From assembly GCF_000004195.4 (NCBI RefSeq), contig NC_030678.2, forward strand, positions 136,732,547 through 136,796,546: a DNA stretch of 64,000 nucleotides. Direction: 5' to 3'. Shown one piece after another: positions 10,481-23,183 of this stretch (position 1 is its first letter; each line of letters opens with the position of its first letter). Both the position numbers and the translations under genes were made by a program. The notes under the pieces are model-generated. The model ran no database searches, was not told the origin of the DNA, and saw nothing but the letters and a program-made list of their open reading frames with translations. The stretch comes from Xenopus tropicalis. Its lineage: Eukaryota; Chordata; Amphibia; Anura; Pipidae.

Positions 10481-11250
10481 AAAAGGTTTGTGTAAAGTAT
10501 AAAAAACATGGAGGGTTGCACATTTTTTTTTGCACTTTGCACTTTACACCATGCCCTGTAGTGTTATTAAAAAAACCTGAAACACAAACAACTCAAATAT
10601 TTTGTATCTGTGTTTCAGGGCAGAAGAAGTGGGAAATGGTACTTTAAACAGGTTGTATGAAGATCTGTTGCTGCCATGAATGTGGAACAAGAACTGTTCT
10701 TGGGGCTCATCAGAGGGAGTATCACAAATGTGGCTGAGCCCAGTTAGATTACCCCTACTAAATTATGCACGTTACCTGCCTGAACGTTACCCATATCTGC
10801 TTATTCGGTACACAAGAAACAGCCCAATCTCTTGTCCATACTATTAGAGCATCCTCACACTTGGCTTTCAGCTCTCCAATGATAATGAATACTGCTGTCA
10901 GACTCATTTTCTCCATCAGTTCTTACTTCTCACAGTTATTACACTAAGGACCTTATTTATGAAAATTCAAGTTTGTGAAAAAAAAATGTGCAAAAAAAAA
11001 ATCCACAAAATGCACATGACATTGTGAGAAGTGATAATATGTTTGGTGTTTTTAATGAGGCTGAAAACTATTCCATGCTGTGTCCCATGTCCATCCATTG
11101 ACCATGTCTGTAAGTAGCAGTTTGATTTGTAATATCTTTTTTACTTCTGTTTCTTTTTTCTCAGTAAACTGGTAAAATATAGAAATAAAGTTGTTAGAGA
11201 ATATTCCCATAGACTTTTATACAGCCATGCTAGCTTTTACTTGTCGAGTT

Positions 11251-11514
11251 CAGGGCCGGAACTAGGGGTAGGCAGAAGAGGCAGCTGCCTAGGGCGCAAC
11301 GATTGGGGGGCGCCAGGCAGCAGCCTCCCTGCCTACCCCTAGTACAGTTTGCGTCGCGCCACTTCGTATCGTGCATCGCACACAGCGCCGCGCCCCCCCC
11401 CGCGCTCGAACTGCGCATGCGCGTTAAAACACGGGGGGAGTGCGATGTAGTGGTGCAGGGGGCGAGGTAGCCAACGGGTTGCTTAGGGTGCCTGGTCGCC
11501 TGGGCCCGCCCCTG
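11251..11514. mobile_element. Short hAT MITE with perfect target duplication
   Basis: The 264-bp element starts CAGGGCCGGAACTAGGGG and ends GGGCCCGCCCCTG. GTCGAGTT is repeated exactly on both sides (11243-11250, 11515-11522). It is very GC-rich inside AT-rich DNA. Related copies lie at 63660-63869 and near 16240-16349. Confidence 0.85.
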
Positions 11515-11682
11515 GTCGAGTTTTTCCTGGTTAATTTTCTACCTTTTTTCTGTAATAGATCCCGACTATTCAAGGTTTCAGAAAATATTTACACATTTTT
11601 TTTGCATCTGTGTTTTTCTTGTATAGTGAAAAAACAGCAAAATTGAGTTTTGATAACTGTGCCGATAATTAACTAGTACAAG

Positions 11683-12006
11683 TATGGGATCCCTTATATG
11701 GAAACCCATTATCCAGAAAGCTCCAAATTACGGAAAGGCCATCTCCCATAGACTCCATTATAAGCAAATAATTCTAATTTTTAAAAAGTATTTCCTTTTT
11801 CTCTGTAATTATAAAACAGAACCTTGTACTTGGTCCTAACTAATATAAAATTCATCTTTATTGGAGGCAAAACAAGCCTATTGGGTTTATTCAATATTTA
11901 AATGATTTTTAGAAGATTTAAGTTATGGAGATCCAAATTACAGAAAGATCCCTTATACGGAAAACCCCAGGTCCCGAGCATTCTGGATAACAGGTCCCAT
12001 ACCTGT
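11683..12006. mobile_element. Palindromic MITE with TACAGGTATGGGA ends
   Basis: Its ends are TACAAGTATGGGATCCCTTA and TCCCATACCTGTA. The internal phrases TTTCTGGATAAT-type and CCTATTGGGTTTA-type recur in copies at 31210-31560, 34376-34660 and 50387-50709. It is non-coding. TA may be the target site, but I cannot separate it from the terminal repeat. Confidence 0.75.
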
Positions 12007-12175
12007 ACCTCTGTCCTCTTTATTCTGCAGATAATATATTATTCCTAAATCCATCTCCTTTATCCAGTTCTGTACCCATGCTACTCACAGTTTGCTCTAC
12101 GTTTTAGAGGTCTCCACACAACTCTTTTTTGTTTACTGCTTTCTTACCCTCAATTTTTTATGTTGCCAAGTCTAT

Positions 12176-12352
12176 GGGGAGTATTTATTAACATTGCAGA
12201 CAAACATCACCTGTGATGTTGCCCATGGCAACCAATCAGCAATTAGATTTGAATGGTCACAAACAAGTTAGAAAACAAAAGCAAAGATCTGATGTGTTGC
12301 TATGGGCAACATCACTAGTGATAATTGTCTCCAGCGTTAATAAATATGCCCC
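12176..12352. mobile_element. Foldback MITE with GGGG..ATTTATTAA ends and 3-bp duplication
   Basis: It starts GGGGAGTATTTATTAAC and ends GTTAATAAATATGCCCC. The inner inverse pair is ATGTTGCCCATGGCAAC / GTTGCTATGGGCAACAT. TAT flanks both ends (12173-12175, 12353-12355). Confidence 0.7.
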
Positions 12353-13140
12353 TATGTGTTTCTAGTCTTCATTATTCTGCCTGTGACAGCTGAGCCCCTG
12401 GCTTTAGGGTTCCAGGGCCAAATGTGAATGTAAAGGAGTGAAAAAGTGAGTGGTTTCTGATTTCTTAAAAGGCTTGCAATGATCAAAATAAAAGGCTTAT
12501 TTGATAACATAGATGCAAAGTTGTCCCAGTCCAGTGTCCCATACAACCAGCAAATGGCTCATTGCTATACGTTACTGCACTGGAGCACATAGACAACTTT
12601 CCTTTAGACTTCTTCGTGTGCACTGTGTCATACTACTGAAACATGCTGACAATTCCTATAAGCTCTCACCCATCACTAGTCTGTGCACCTGCATTTATTT
12701 CCTTACTTCTCATATGCTCATAGGCTGAGCATTGTGGGCAGAATTAATAAAATGGGATTATGATATTATATCTAAGGTATCTAATTTGAGTCAGAAATTG
12801 CATATTGGGAAAAACTTTTCTGCTAATGCCCTTTCCACTAGTCTGTATATAATATGTATAAAATTAGGGACAGTCTTAGATTAGTGCAAAGCTAACTGTA
12901 GACAAAAGACAATGTATAAGAGTTTACCTTGTCATGTATACAGTATATACATAAATATTATGTAAAGGTTATGGCACAGGAAGCATTTTAAATTCCTTGA
13001 TCTTTCATAGGAGAGACACTGCTATCTAGATCCTCCTGCCATTCTGTTGAAAATGTCAATGCTGTTCCCGGGTGTTGTTCTAGGACAAAGAATGCAACAT
13101 TTTAGGGCAATAAGGGCTAAGTAGTGATTAGTTTTCATTA

Positions 13141-13331
13141 GGGTGTAGACACACAGAGCTACTAGTAGCAGCTACTTGTCATGACTACAAAAATAGACAA
13201 TGCTGATCATTTAGTGATAATAGTCTCTATGTGTGTTTTACTGAGGCAATTTTCAGTATTGTCAGGGTATTTTTTAGTGTTTAGTAGCCATAGCAAGTAG
13301 CTGCTACTAAGTAGCTCTGTATGTCTTTGCC
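13141..13331. mobile_element. Foldback element, GAGCTACTAGTAGCAGCTA type
   Basis: Near-inverse ends: AGGGTGTAGACACACAGAGC against GCTCTGTATGTCTTTGCCCT. Each end adjoins a small palindrome (CTACTAGTAG / GCAGCTACT). Its left half recurs at 17241-17360. Confidence 0.65.
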
Positions 13332-13356
13332 CTTATGGTTTTTTAAGCTATAACCA

Positions 13357-13500
13357 GTGGCATAACTAGATGTTACTGGACCCCACAGCAAAATCAGTTT
13401 GGGGCCTCTAAAGCTGACCTATTCTACAAAAGATATATTGAAATTTCTCATTAATTAGGGGCTTACTGAGGCTCATGCCCCCCCCCCCCACCTCATCCAA
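13357..13500. mobile_element. hAT-like CAGTGGCATAACTAGATG fragment
   Basis: The start matches the terminal sequence of elements at about 5735-5952 (inverse) and 40322-40496. It contains a 14-base C run at about 13479-13492. No right terminus was found. Confidence 0.5.
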
Positions 13501-15731
13501 AGGATCTGCTTCCTCTATGGTTTATCAGAAATGAATATATAGTAGGACAGCACACCTTTATCAATATGGAATAATAACAGTAGCTTATGTATTCTAGACA
13601 AGGTTACTTCATTCCTCAGTTTGAACTACTGCTCTAACTCCCAGCAGGAGAATGGTTAAACAATAGCTGTGTTTTCCTGTAAAACAAATGTGCCAGGTTC
13701 AGGAAAAAAAAAAAACATTGCTCCGGGTTCATCTATCACTTTAGGCACTGACAGAAGGAGTTAAGCATTGGAATACCAGCAGCAAAGTGAACATCCTGTC
13801 CTATTAACATGCCTCTCCTGGGGAACACCACAGACGATGTCTTTGTTTAGTGGCAGATACTGGAGTGAGAGATAGTTACACTGAGAACAGCCGCACTAAT
13901 CCTCAAATGCTCTGATCTCTGTCGCTCCGTCCTGTATTGATCCACTGGGCTTTATGGAGGATGCAGCGTGTGGTGAAAATATTACAGATGATTAAAGAGT
14001 GCTGACTTGTAAACAATTCAACTGATTCCTGGCTGGAGGACAAAGCATGGATTAGCCATGTTGTTCTTCTGTCCACTTCGCTACTTACGCCAATGGCTAG
14101 CACTCACTAGCACCCAGTTGGTCACTAGCAGCCCTACTGACACTGTTTCATGAGTATATCTTGGAAACCTTCTATATAGCCCATGGCCTTTGGTAAAATT
14201 AAGCTTTTGTGAATTATATAAATTCATATACAGTTCAGGTCTTCATTCCTTTACTTTTGGCTTACCAAAAAACTGGAGGCAGAACTTGCTTCCATGGGGT
14301 TAAGAGAAACTCAGGGCACACAGTGCAGAAAGGGTATGATGATTCACAAAAGCTACATTAAAGTCTGCTGCTGTATGAGGGAGAGGGTAGATGTGCTTGT
14401 TCCCAGTATATAGGCCTATTCACCATGGGCCACTGAGTGAGCACTTTGGACCTGATCCTTTGGGTGCCATTACCAGTAACATACATTCAAGGCTGTTAAG
14501 CCCTTAGTAAATAAAATTGCTCTTTCTGTAAAAAAATGGTGACTTTCCACCCACCACCAATCATCTCTGCCTCTTCTTGAAAGGTTAAAATTGATGGACT
14601 TTTAAGCCTAAACCATAAAGTAACTATGATTAATAGCTTTTGTTTCTAGACCAATAATGGCGCACTGACCCATAAGTCTTTTATAGGGTATGGGCAATGG
14701 TGCTCGGAGTCAATGGCTAGCGATACCTAAAGGGTTGCTGGTGTTTTGATTGCCACAACAAATATTGATGGATTAAAATTCTCCATGTTCCACTGCCCTT
14801 ACTTATCAGTTGGAACTAGAGCAATACTACTGGAATACACAGCAGTTGTGAGGCAGGTATAAGAGTTTGCACTTGTTTTGACACCTTGATAGACTGCTTG
14901 ATAAATAACCCCATGAAACTGTCATGCACAATTTCTCATAGCTTGTGATTCATTGAGTCTTATTGTCTCAGTCATGAACCTCATACGTCTGCTACTTCAT
15001 AAGCACTCTTCAAAGTAGTTAAATGTGTACTAAATGTAATTAAAGAAGGATGGAAAACCCATTTAATTCCACTGTTAGTGTCAAATTAGCTCTACAATTT
15101 CCATCTATGAGCCTATCGGCAGTGGGCGGTGATGTGCTCAGGGGTCATTGAGGTAATTAACAAGAAAAAGAAAAGCTGGGTATAAAAGTAGACTGAATGC
15201 GCACATTCTGTATTACTAACGGAACCAGTTATGGCACAGGACGAATTCAAGTGTAATAATACTTTTATTAATTGAACTACAAAGATATTGACGTTTTGGT
15301 ACACAGAGAAATGACAGGCTCCAGGGGGATGAAAATATCAATAAACTTGCAGTTTATCTAATGAAAGCTTTCTTTTGTCTTCCATTATTCATATCTTTTT
15401 ATATTTTCAGTCTTGATTTGCTATATTTACTATTACAAGGATCGCCCTTGGGACTTGGGTAAATAACATAAAAGTCATATTAGTTCAGGTAAAACTTAAA
15501 AGGGGGAGCTGCGATAAGAGGAACCTACCAGCTACAATAAAGCAAGTAATTAAATAGGGCAGATAGGTCTCATTTAGCAATAAGAATCTGTACTTCTTCT
15601 AATTTGCTACCTGGAGGTATAAAACTTAATTAAGCCAATACCGGCAGATGGGCAGCATGTCAGATAAATTGCTGGGGTGCAGCAGTCTCTCATAGCACAA
15701 GTCCATAAAAAGAAAAATGTTCACTTTATTT
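13501..15731. other. Non-coding region, no gene seen
   Basis: Apart from short A runs and an inverted-repeat shoulder near 15660-15731, I see no repeat family, no exon-like frame with splice sites and no RNA gene. Open frames are at most about 66 codons and show no recognisable protein. Confidence 0.4.
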
Positions 15732-15918
15732 GAAACACACCACTATACTGGCCATGCCTTTTAACACATTTATTGCAGAAAGTAAGTGGCACAAGCTTTT
15801 CGGGGGTGACCTCCTTCTTCAGGTGCACCTGAACAAGTGGGTCACCCTCTAAAGCTTGTGCCACTTACTTTCTGCAATAAATGTGTTAAAAGGCATGGCC
15901 AGTATAGTGGTGTGCTTC
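15732..15918. mobile_element. Foldback element with perfect central palindrome
   Basis: Arms 15732-15799 and 15851-15918 are near-perfect inverse copies of 68 bp. The loop contains a second stem, GGGTGACC / GGGTCACC, and a perfect 16-bp palindrome TTCAGGTGCACCTGAA at 15818-15833. AATAAA occurs in both arms, in opposite senses. Confidence 0.8.
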
Positions 15919-16239
15919 TTCCCTTTGTAAAGTACATGGAATGGCTTGGGAGCAGCTGAGGAATTGAAGCACCCTGTGGAAGCATGTAAGTGGTGTGCCG
16001 AAGAATTTTTCTATTGTTGCACTTTGAAAGAAATGCCAGGGCTTAAATAAACATGTTGGGGCACCAATGCAGACTGTTGCCCATGAATCTCAGTTGCAGA
16101 ACCTGCCCCTGACCTAGGCCTGGGTTTAATGAATAACGCAGTCAATTTCTAGCACCCTTGCATCCACCTACTCCTCTGCATCATCTCCTGCCCCCCCCCC
16201 CCCACATGCGGAATCGTTTTTGCATGCAGAATCAGGACT

Positions 16240-16349
16240 TCAGACTGGGTGAAACTAGGGTCAGACAAAAAGGTACATGCCCAGTGCCCCCCCTTCTGAT
16301 TGCACCATAGGCATTTGCTTCTCCTGCCTACCCCTAGTTCTGGCCCTGC
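16240..16349 (-). mobile_element. End fragment of CAGGGCCAGAACTAGGGG-type hAT
   Basis: The minus strand reads CAGGGCCAGAACTAGGGGTA from 16349, the same terminus as the elements at 11251 and 63660. The other end is not clear. Confidence 0.55.
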
Positions 16350-16898
16350 AGAGATACACTAATTAATTTGTAAAGTTTCCTCTGATTGGCTATTTAAAAG
16401 TGGTCTATGATTGGTGCTTTTAGATTTAAATACTTTATCACTCTAGCCTAGGAATAAATGCCCTCTAAGGCATGAAACATGTAAGACTTTTTTTTCTCAT
16501 TATTTCTGCTGTGATAGCCCAGTTTTGTGGCAGTCTGTAACATTATGCAACAATTATAAAATAAAAATGAACTTTGACCTTTCTTTGGAATAAATCATAA
16601 GGTTCAAATCTCATGAAATAATCATCTCCTTGAAGCCTCCTTCAGCCATAAATCAATGAGGTAACAATAAGGCTGTTGAAAACAAACTCTTAATATCTCA
16701 AACTGCCTGATCATTCTGCCAGACCTATTCTGCCAGGCCTGAGGCCTACACAACACTGGCACAATGGATTTTTGCATTTGTCATGTGTTGTCTCAGCAGC
16801 CTTTCTTCCCTTGGGTCGTTGCTGCTGTTAGTGATGAAACCCCCTGGACTTCTGCAATTGTCTGCTTCTAGCTCTGACCTCTGGTTTATCTGCTCTAT

Positions 16899-17240
16899 AA
16901 GGGCTCTGGTACACAGGGAGATTAGTCGCCCGCGGCAAAACTCCCTGTTCGCGGGCGACTAATCTCCCCGAGTTGCCTTCCCCCTGCCATCCCACCGGCG
17001 AACATATAAGTCGCTGGCGGGATGGCACATGCGGCGCGCGATTTTGCGCAAATCGCCGAAAAAGCCTCGCGAGTCTTTTTCGGCGATTTCCCGAAATCGC
17101 CCCGCCGCGTCTGCCATCCCGCCGGCGACTTACATGTTCGCCGGTGGGATGGCAGGGGGAAGGCAACTTGGGGAGATTAGTCGCCCGTGAGCAGGGAGTT
17201 TTGCCGCGGGCGTCTAATCTCCCCGTGTACCAGAGCCCTA
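16899..17240. mobile_element. 342-bp near-perfect palindromic MITE with hairpins inside each arm
   Basis: Both ends are AGGGCTCTGGTACAC in inverse orientation. The arms match almost throughout 170 bp. Each arm also folds on itself: GGGAGATTAGTCGCCCGCG pairs with CGCGGGCGACTAATCTCCC on the left, and an equivalent pair occurs on the right. It is strongly CpG-rich within AT-rich surroundings. Reading frames here exist on both strands only because of symmetry and composition. Confidence 0.85.
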
Positions 17241-17605
17241 AGGGTGAAGACATACAGAGCTACTAGTAGCAGCTACTTGTAGTGGCTACTAAAAAAGACA
17301 ATGCTGATCATTTACTGATAACTGTCTCTATGTGTGTTTTAGCAGAGGCAATTCTCAGTATTGTCTATGGCATTTGTCGTGTGATTTTTTTTGTCGCCCG
17401 CGTCTATTTTTTGTTGTCCGTGCTTTTTTGATGCAACCGCAGCCTTTTTCTGACACAACCACCCCAAATTTGAAGCACGCCAAAAAAAATCCGCGTAATG
17501 AATTTTTCCGAGGTGAAACTATTCGCCAATGGCGAAATGCGGAAATTCGCTGTGAATCCATGCCTGCCGAAAAAACTTGCTCATCACTATATATTTTTAA
17601 TTGAC
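17241..17605. mobile_element. Truncated foldback joined to truncated TTGTCGC element
   Basis: Bases 17241-17360 repeat the left half of 13141-13331. From about 17370 the sequence switches to TTTGTCGCCCGCG units and then to the right end of the TAGTGATG family (GCGAAATGCGGAAATTCGC, ending CTCATCACTA at 17590). One element probably inserted into, or recombined with, the other. Confidence 0.55.
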
Positions 17606-18640
17606 TTCTCAACCCAATAACCATGAATTTTACAAGAAGATTTTCTCCTTTGGAAAGGTTATCTTTTTTTATAAGGTGAGGCAGGACTTGCCTATGGAAT
17701 TTCCTAGCAAGAGACATGATTTCTGATTTGCTTTTTTTTAGAGAATATATTGCCTCTTTATAAACATGTTTAACAATAACCAAGTTTGACATTTTCAGTG
17801 CCGCAGTGGCATTGGTCATTTTAAGGTTGCCTTTCATTTGAGGAAGACTTCTTACGAAGCCCATCATTATTTTGCATCTGTGTGAAATGGTTCAAGAATG
17901 TTAAAGCTTTAGAAGGCAATAGATAAGGTTGAGGAGAGTAGAGTGGGCGTCAGGGTAAAGTTACAGCAGTGGGTTTTGCTTACCTTCATCTTCCTTTTTT
18001 ATCCTTGTCAGTTTAATTTTTCTGCATGTTCCCCAAGAAAGGGTATATAAACCATAGACTATGTGCTTGTAATCAGACAGGCTTCCAGTCTGTTAAGAAT
18101 ACTGTGTCTCATTTGTTCAGATTATCAGAAAATTTACTTCCACACTATACATCAGCAATCAAGGGTTTTATAAAGGTGAACACCACGAATCTTGTTTTCC
18201 CCATCCAACTAACTATGTAAAAATATATAATATATTATTTATTATCTATTTCTATACCTCTCTCATTAAAAAAAATCTTATGAAATCTTAACACTGGCCA
18301 TTTATATATGTGTCATCTGATGCTGCTGTCCTAAAATCTTTTAAATTGAAAAAGGGGAACATATTTTCACACTTTTTAAGTTAAAGAAATTATTATTTTT
18401 CCATTGTTTATTTTAGCACTGGGAATGTAATACAGGAGGTTACATTTGGAATAGAAAGGGAGTTTCCTGCGCTGAGGGGAAGGGGCTGCACACCTTGAGG
18501 GAATAGACGATAGATGGAGAAGGCACTGGTAGGGAATTAAGGTGGGGAAGATGGGATAAAAAATGTGAGGTAAAAAAGGGATACATAAATGTAGTAGCAG
18601 CAAAGAAATATGGGGAATTAGAAGGGCAGATGGTCTAAGG
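17606..18640. other. Non-coding region, no gene seen
   Basis: AT-rich DNA. A 170-codon frame overlapping 17355-17867 on the minus strand runs through the TTGTCGC element and shows no domain, so I do not call it a gene. Confidence 0.4.
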
Positions 18641-18933
18641 AAGTGGTCCCCAACCTTTTTTTAAACGCGAGCCACTATCAAATGTAAAAAGATTTGGCGG
18701 AGCAACACCCCAGGGGTACCAAATAAGGGCTTTATTGGCTATTTGGTAGTCCCTATGTGGACTGGTAGCCTACAGAATGCTTTGTTTGCCAGTACACCTG
18801 GTTTATATGCAACCAAAACTTGATTTCAAGCCAGGAATGCAAAAATGAGAACCTGCTTTGGGGCCACTGGGAGCAACAGCCAAGGGGTCAGTGAGTAACT
18901 TGTTGCTCACGAGCCACTGGTTGGGGATCACTG
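18641..18933. mobile_element. hAT-type MITE, GTGGTCCCCAACC ends
   Basis: It starts AAGTGGTCCCCAACC and ends GGTTGGGGATCACTG, a terminal inverted repeat of 15 bp with mismatches. The flanks GTCTAAGG and GTCTAGGG agree at 7 of 8 positions, fitting an aged 8-bp duplication. It is non-coding. Confidence 0.8.
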
Positions 18934-20815
18934 GTCTAGGGCATGTTCACCGAACAGATTTGCCATCGTGATTGAAGATGTAGGGGAGGATCTTTAAACT
19001 GGCATTATTGATGTACGCTGACTTTTAGAGCAGGGGTCAGGTGCTCTAATACAGGATGGGGATGGAGTTAAAATAGTAAAACAAGTTGTGGTATCAGGTG
19101 ATAGGGTAATCTGTCACCAGAACTCTACCTGCAAGACAGTGTTTGCCTGGTTCTAGGGAATATTATTGGAATATTGGAATATTGTGAGAAGTGGGTAGAT
19201 AATTGTGAGGTCTGGGAGAGACTGGATGGTAATGGCACAGTAAGATGGGAAGAAACCCAGGATCAATTGCAACTGCAGAAAACTAAAGGCAAGGACTTCC
19301 AAGGAACTGTCAGCAATATTACCCTTTCCCCATGCTACATAAGCTTAAAAGCACTGAGGGATTAATAATAAGGAATTGGTGAAGGGAGGAGAGGGTTTGG
19401 GTTTTATAGAACTGGATTGATTTTTATGTAGATTACCGGATCTTGGGATGGGCGGCGCCTTAGTAAAGCTGGCTCTGCACATTTGGAGAAGAGGAGACCC
19501 AGAAGGTGTGATATAGGTACATTTTTTATAGCTTGTAAGACAGCTGTTTAGTTAATTCTAGAGATGTGTTACAGAGGAAGAGGCTCCTGCTACAAACAGA
19601 AAAAGGCTGCATGTTTGGGGGGAAGTCTTGATTATAAACGGATTGTACCACTGGCAGTAAGGTTACGGCCAACACAAACATAGAAATTATTCAGTTTGCT
19701 ACCTGATAATTTCTTGCCACATTAAAGTCCCAACCAAAAAGTAACATGAACAGAAAAAACAGAATTCATCACAATTTTAAAGGTTAGAGAAGACTTTCAG
19801 GTGGTGACCAGCGCACTTATATTGCAGAGAGTACAACCTTGAATCCACAAATATGTGGGGAACATCCGATAGGGTTAATATACCGAAAAAACACATATAT
19901 GTTAACAGATATGGTGACTGAATACCCAAAAAAGGAGCTCCTTTTTGTGGGTACTTTGTTGCCATATCTGGTGACATACTTGTATTGTATTTTGCCCTTA
20001 AAAATATTAGGTTTTTACAGTTTTCAGTTCTATTCAATGTATTCCTTAGGGCTATGGCACAATGGGTGTTTTGATCACTGTTGCCATCAACTGGAAAACA
20101 GGGGTGGTCAAAGCTTCTTCTCTCACCGGTTCCCATAGGGAGATATGTATAGACAAACTATCTCTAAAACTATCTCTATCTCTAAAAGTATTTAGAAAAC
20201 GATGAATTGATTGATTTGCTTGAAAAGAACAATCCCCCAAAAATATCAATCAAAATTGTAAAAAGATGTAGGTTAAGAGTGCTCATTGAGAATATTTTGG
20301 TTACAGAGGACACTTGAAGATCAAGAAAATCCATCCCCCCCTATTATTTTTTTGTATAATCGCAGAAATGAAAACCTCTTGAATTAAGTAAAACAAATTA
20401 AATTGAATATGAATGCAAGTGCAACGAAAAGCAGTATTTGTTTCTTTATGCAATAATGGCTCTGACTTTTGAAACAATGTAACAGCTGTCTTCTATCCCA
20501 TATTTCATTGCATGCTTCTTCACAGGTCTGTTAATTAGAGTCAGAACTGAAAATGCAGAGACTCGAGAAGGGCCACACAAATATAGCTTCAATAGCAATA
20601 ACATTTTATAGAAAATCTAATGCCTTTTCAGTTTCCAACTGAATTTATAATGAAAAATTGTTTAGAATTGCATTTCTTTTTTATTATGAGAAGAAAAAAG
20701 ATTTAGCGTGGTGTTCCCCTTTAAATCTTTTCCTCATTATAAACAATAGAAGAGTTAATGTTAAGTGACAAATTTTCAGTGCCTGACACAGGACATTGTA
20801 CATAAACATATAAGC
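18934..20815. other. Non-coding region, no gene seen
   Basis: Short frames at 19777-20249 overlap on both strands and show no recognisable protein. I see no repeat family with clear ends. Confidence 0.35.
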
Positions 20816-21350
20816 AAAGGTTCCAGGGCCTGATGGAATACACCCACATGTAGTAAAAGAGCTTAGTTTGATTTTAGCCAGGTCATTATTTATAGTTTTC
20901 TCAATTTTATCTTCTATGTTAATAGCTTAAGGTTTCAACATGGTGTTTATGGGTCTGTAAGTGGGAAAGTGAAAACATGTAATTCTTTTTATTATGTAGT
21001 AAGAAAGACTTTATACAACAGTGTTGCTGGACTTGTGGTCTACTTATATCTTAATATATTGTGCCATAAATGTTTGTACATGGACAAACCACTGGTTGAA
21101 GCATTGAATATAGAGAGTATTTGACAATGGTGCATTCTCTAACTGGACTAAGTGGTGTGCTTGTGAATTGTATCCCCCTTTTTTCTTAATCTGTTGATAA
21201 AAGGTAGCACTAAAAGTAATCTATCTGCATTTGCCGATGTCACAGAATTATGCAGAACAACTGAATCCATCAAAAATGTGTCATCCTTGCAGTAGGATAT
21301 AGACGAATGAGATTCAATGTCAATAAATGCAAGGGAATGCAATTTAAAAA
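20816..21350 (+). pseudogene. Decayed non-LTR retrotransposon (CR1/L2-like) RT fragments
   Basis: Near 20825 the translation gives GPDGIHPHVVKEL, typical of the RT finger region of CR1/L2-type LINEs. About 21210-21300 reads as FADVTELCRTTESI, a decayed version of the conserved FADDTKL catalytic block, followed by an NVNKC-like stretch. Stops and frame breaks separate the pieces. There is a gap of unrelated or highly diverged sequence between them. Confidence 0.6.
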
Positions 21351-22271
21351 ATATTTAAGCCTGCACATTTAAAAATGCCTTGTGTGTGATGTTCTAAATC
21401 TGCCCTTTTTGCTGACCTTTGGGCTTGTGTATGTTCTATTGCCTGGAGTCGAGACATTTATATTCTTTTGTGAATCCTACCTAACCTTGCTGTCTTGACT
21501 TTCAGATTTACCCATGTGTATGTCCTACAGTCTTTTTGGCGCTGCTCATGTGACCTATATTTATATATAAAAAGAGAAGAAAAGAACACAAGGAGGGATT
21601 GGAGAGGATGGAGGGTCGGAGAAAAGGAGAATGCAGGTGTTGTGATCCGAGGGAAGGTAAATATATAAGTAGGTCTTTGGTCTCAGATTGTCTGATGGTC
21701 TCTATGCACACCAACGACTGCTAGTTCCATAAAGTGACAGCCACGGGAATACGTAGTCTTGAACTAATTATGGATACAAGGGTAAATACATTTATATTAA
21801 ACGTATCCTTTAACTCAGACTCTCTGATGTAATCAGATGTAAAGGGCCCTCAGAAATCATCTTCCTTTCTGGTCTGGCAAAAAGTTCAAGTTTTGTATCT
21901 GTTCATCCTGCGCTTACAAATAACCTATTTTGCACAGTGCAATTTCAGTTGTAATCGTCATGCTTATTTTCCACAATGCACCATTTTCCCCCATAATTCA
22001 TGCGTCATTGCAGGGGCAATGTTGGTGTTGAATCAAAAGCAATTGCACTGCATCTGACTGAAGTTGCGCCAAAAATGAAATGTGTTTGCATGCACCAGTT
22101 CTGGTGCACGCTGTGCAAATGATGCCTGTGCCCAGTTCTTTAGGTGCAAGTGTCTATATTAAATGGATGACCCCATGGCTACATAGCAGCTTTTTATATA
22201 AACATAAAAATAATTTATGTTGTAATGTTTTTGAAGTAAACATTTTTTTTTACCATTGCACCACTGCTGGG

Positions 22272-22445
22272 GGTCATTTATAAACACTAGGCAAATTTGC
22301 ACCTGGGCAGTAACCCATAGCAACCATAGCAACCAATCAGAAGTCTGCTTTCATTGTTATACCTGTTATATACCTGTTAAAAATAACTGATGGTTGCTAT
22401 GGGTTACTGCCCAGGTGCAAATCTGCCCAGTGTTTGTATAAATAA
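22272..22445. mobile_element. Foldback MITE, CATTTATAAACACTAGGCA type
   Basis: The left end TTTATAAACACTAGGCAAATT pairs with AGATCTGCCCAGTGTTT-like sequence on the right. CACCTGGGCAGTAACCCATAG pairs exactly with CTATGGGTTACTGCCCAGGTG. The outer GGGG/CCCC pair of its relatives is lost on the right side. Confidence 0.65.
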
Positions 22446-22599
22446 TATATAAATAATATAAAGACAGATGACCCACTCTAGTTACACTAATTGTGGTACA
22501 GCATATGGGTCACTGTTGGAACTCGTCCTTGCATTCTGCAGGGATATAGCTTGTGGGCTTTATGTGTAGTTACATTGCATCTCTGTTTAACAGGTCTGC

Positions 22600-22700
22600 A
22601 CCCAAGGGGATCAGGATCTAAAGCTCAATGACACAGAATGCAAAATAATGCATTTAGTTCACCAAAACCCAAAGGTGGATTATAGGCTTAATTGTACTGC
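22600..22700 (+). pseudogene. Short CR1/L2-like LINE fragment
   Basis: The translation near 22625 reads LNDTECKIMHLVHQNPK, matching the N-x-x-K-C-x-x-M-H-x region of CR1-like RTs. Only about 30 codons are recognisable. Confidence 0.45.
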
Positions 22701-23183
22701 TGACAGCTACAGAACATGACAGACATGGTTTGAATACTGTATAACAAGATACATTACTAGAGGGACAATGTATATATTTGATGAGACAATTTACCACCAA
22801 AAGATCTGTAGTTTTATCCACTGGTTCCTTTTAAATATTTTTAAAAATGTACCAATACTACAGTATACACATATCTGGTAAAGAACACCATGTAAGCATA
22901 GTACAAGGACTTTGTTTAGCCCAGGGTTATACATTATTATTTAATTACTGTGAGGTACTATTGTGGATAATCTTTTGCTATGCCTGTGAACCACACAGTC
23001 AATACTGGTCCCGTTTCCTTATGTTTCATCTGGACACAAATCATTACTTCAAGCAATCTGTACAGACTGGTTGGGTTTGTAGCATTGATTGGTCCTTCTC
23101 TACTGTTCACGGTAATGCTTTTATAAATTTAAGACTGAATTTGAAGTTAAACAATCTATACACCAAAGTGTATAATGGTAAAC
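22701..23183. other. Non-coding region, no gene seen
   Basis: A frame of up to 163 codons (22847-23338) runs from unique DNA into the hAT-like repeat at 23184 and has no recognisable domain. I treat it as chance. Confidence 0.4.

Noticed and set aside
17355..17867. 170-codon minus-strand frame
   Set aside because: It overlaps a truncated TTGTCGC-type MITE and a low-complexity AT-rich segment, with no domain.
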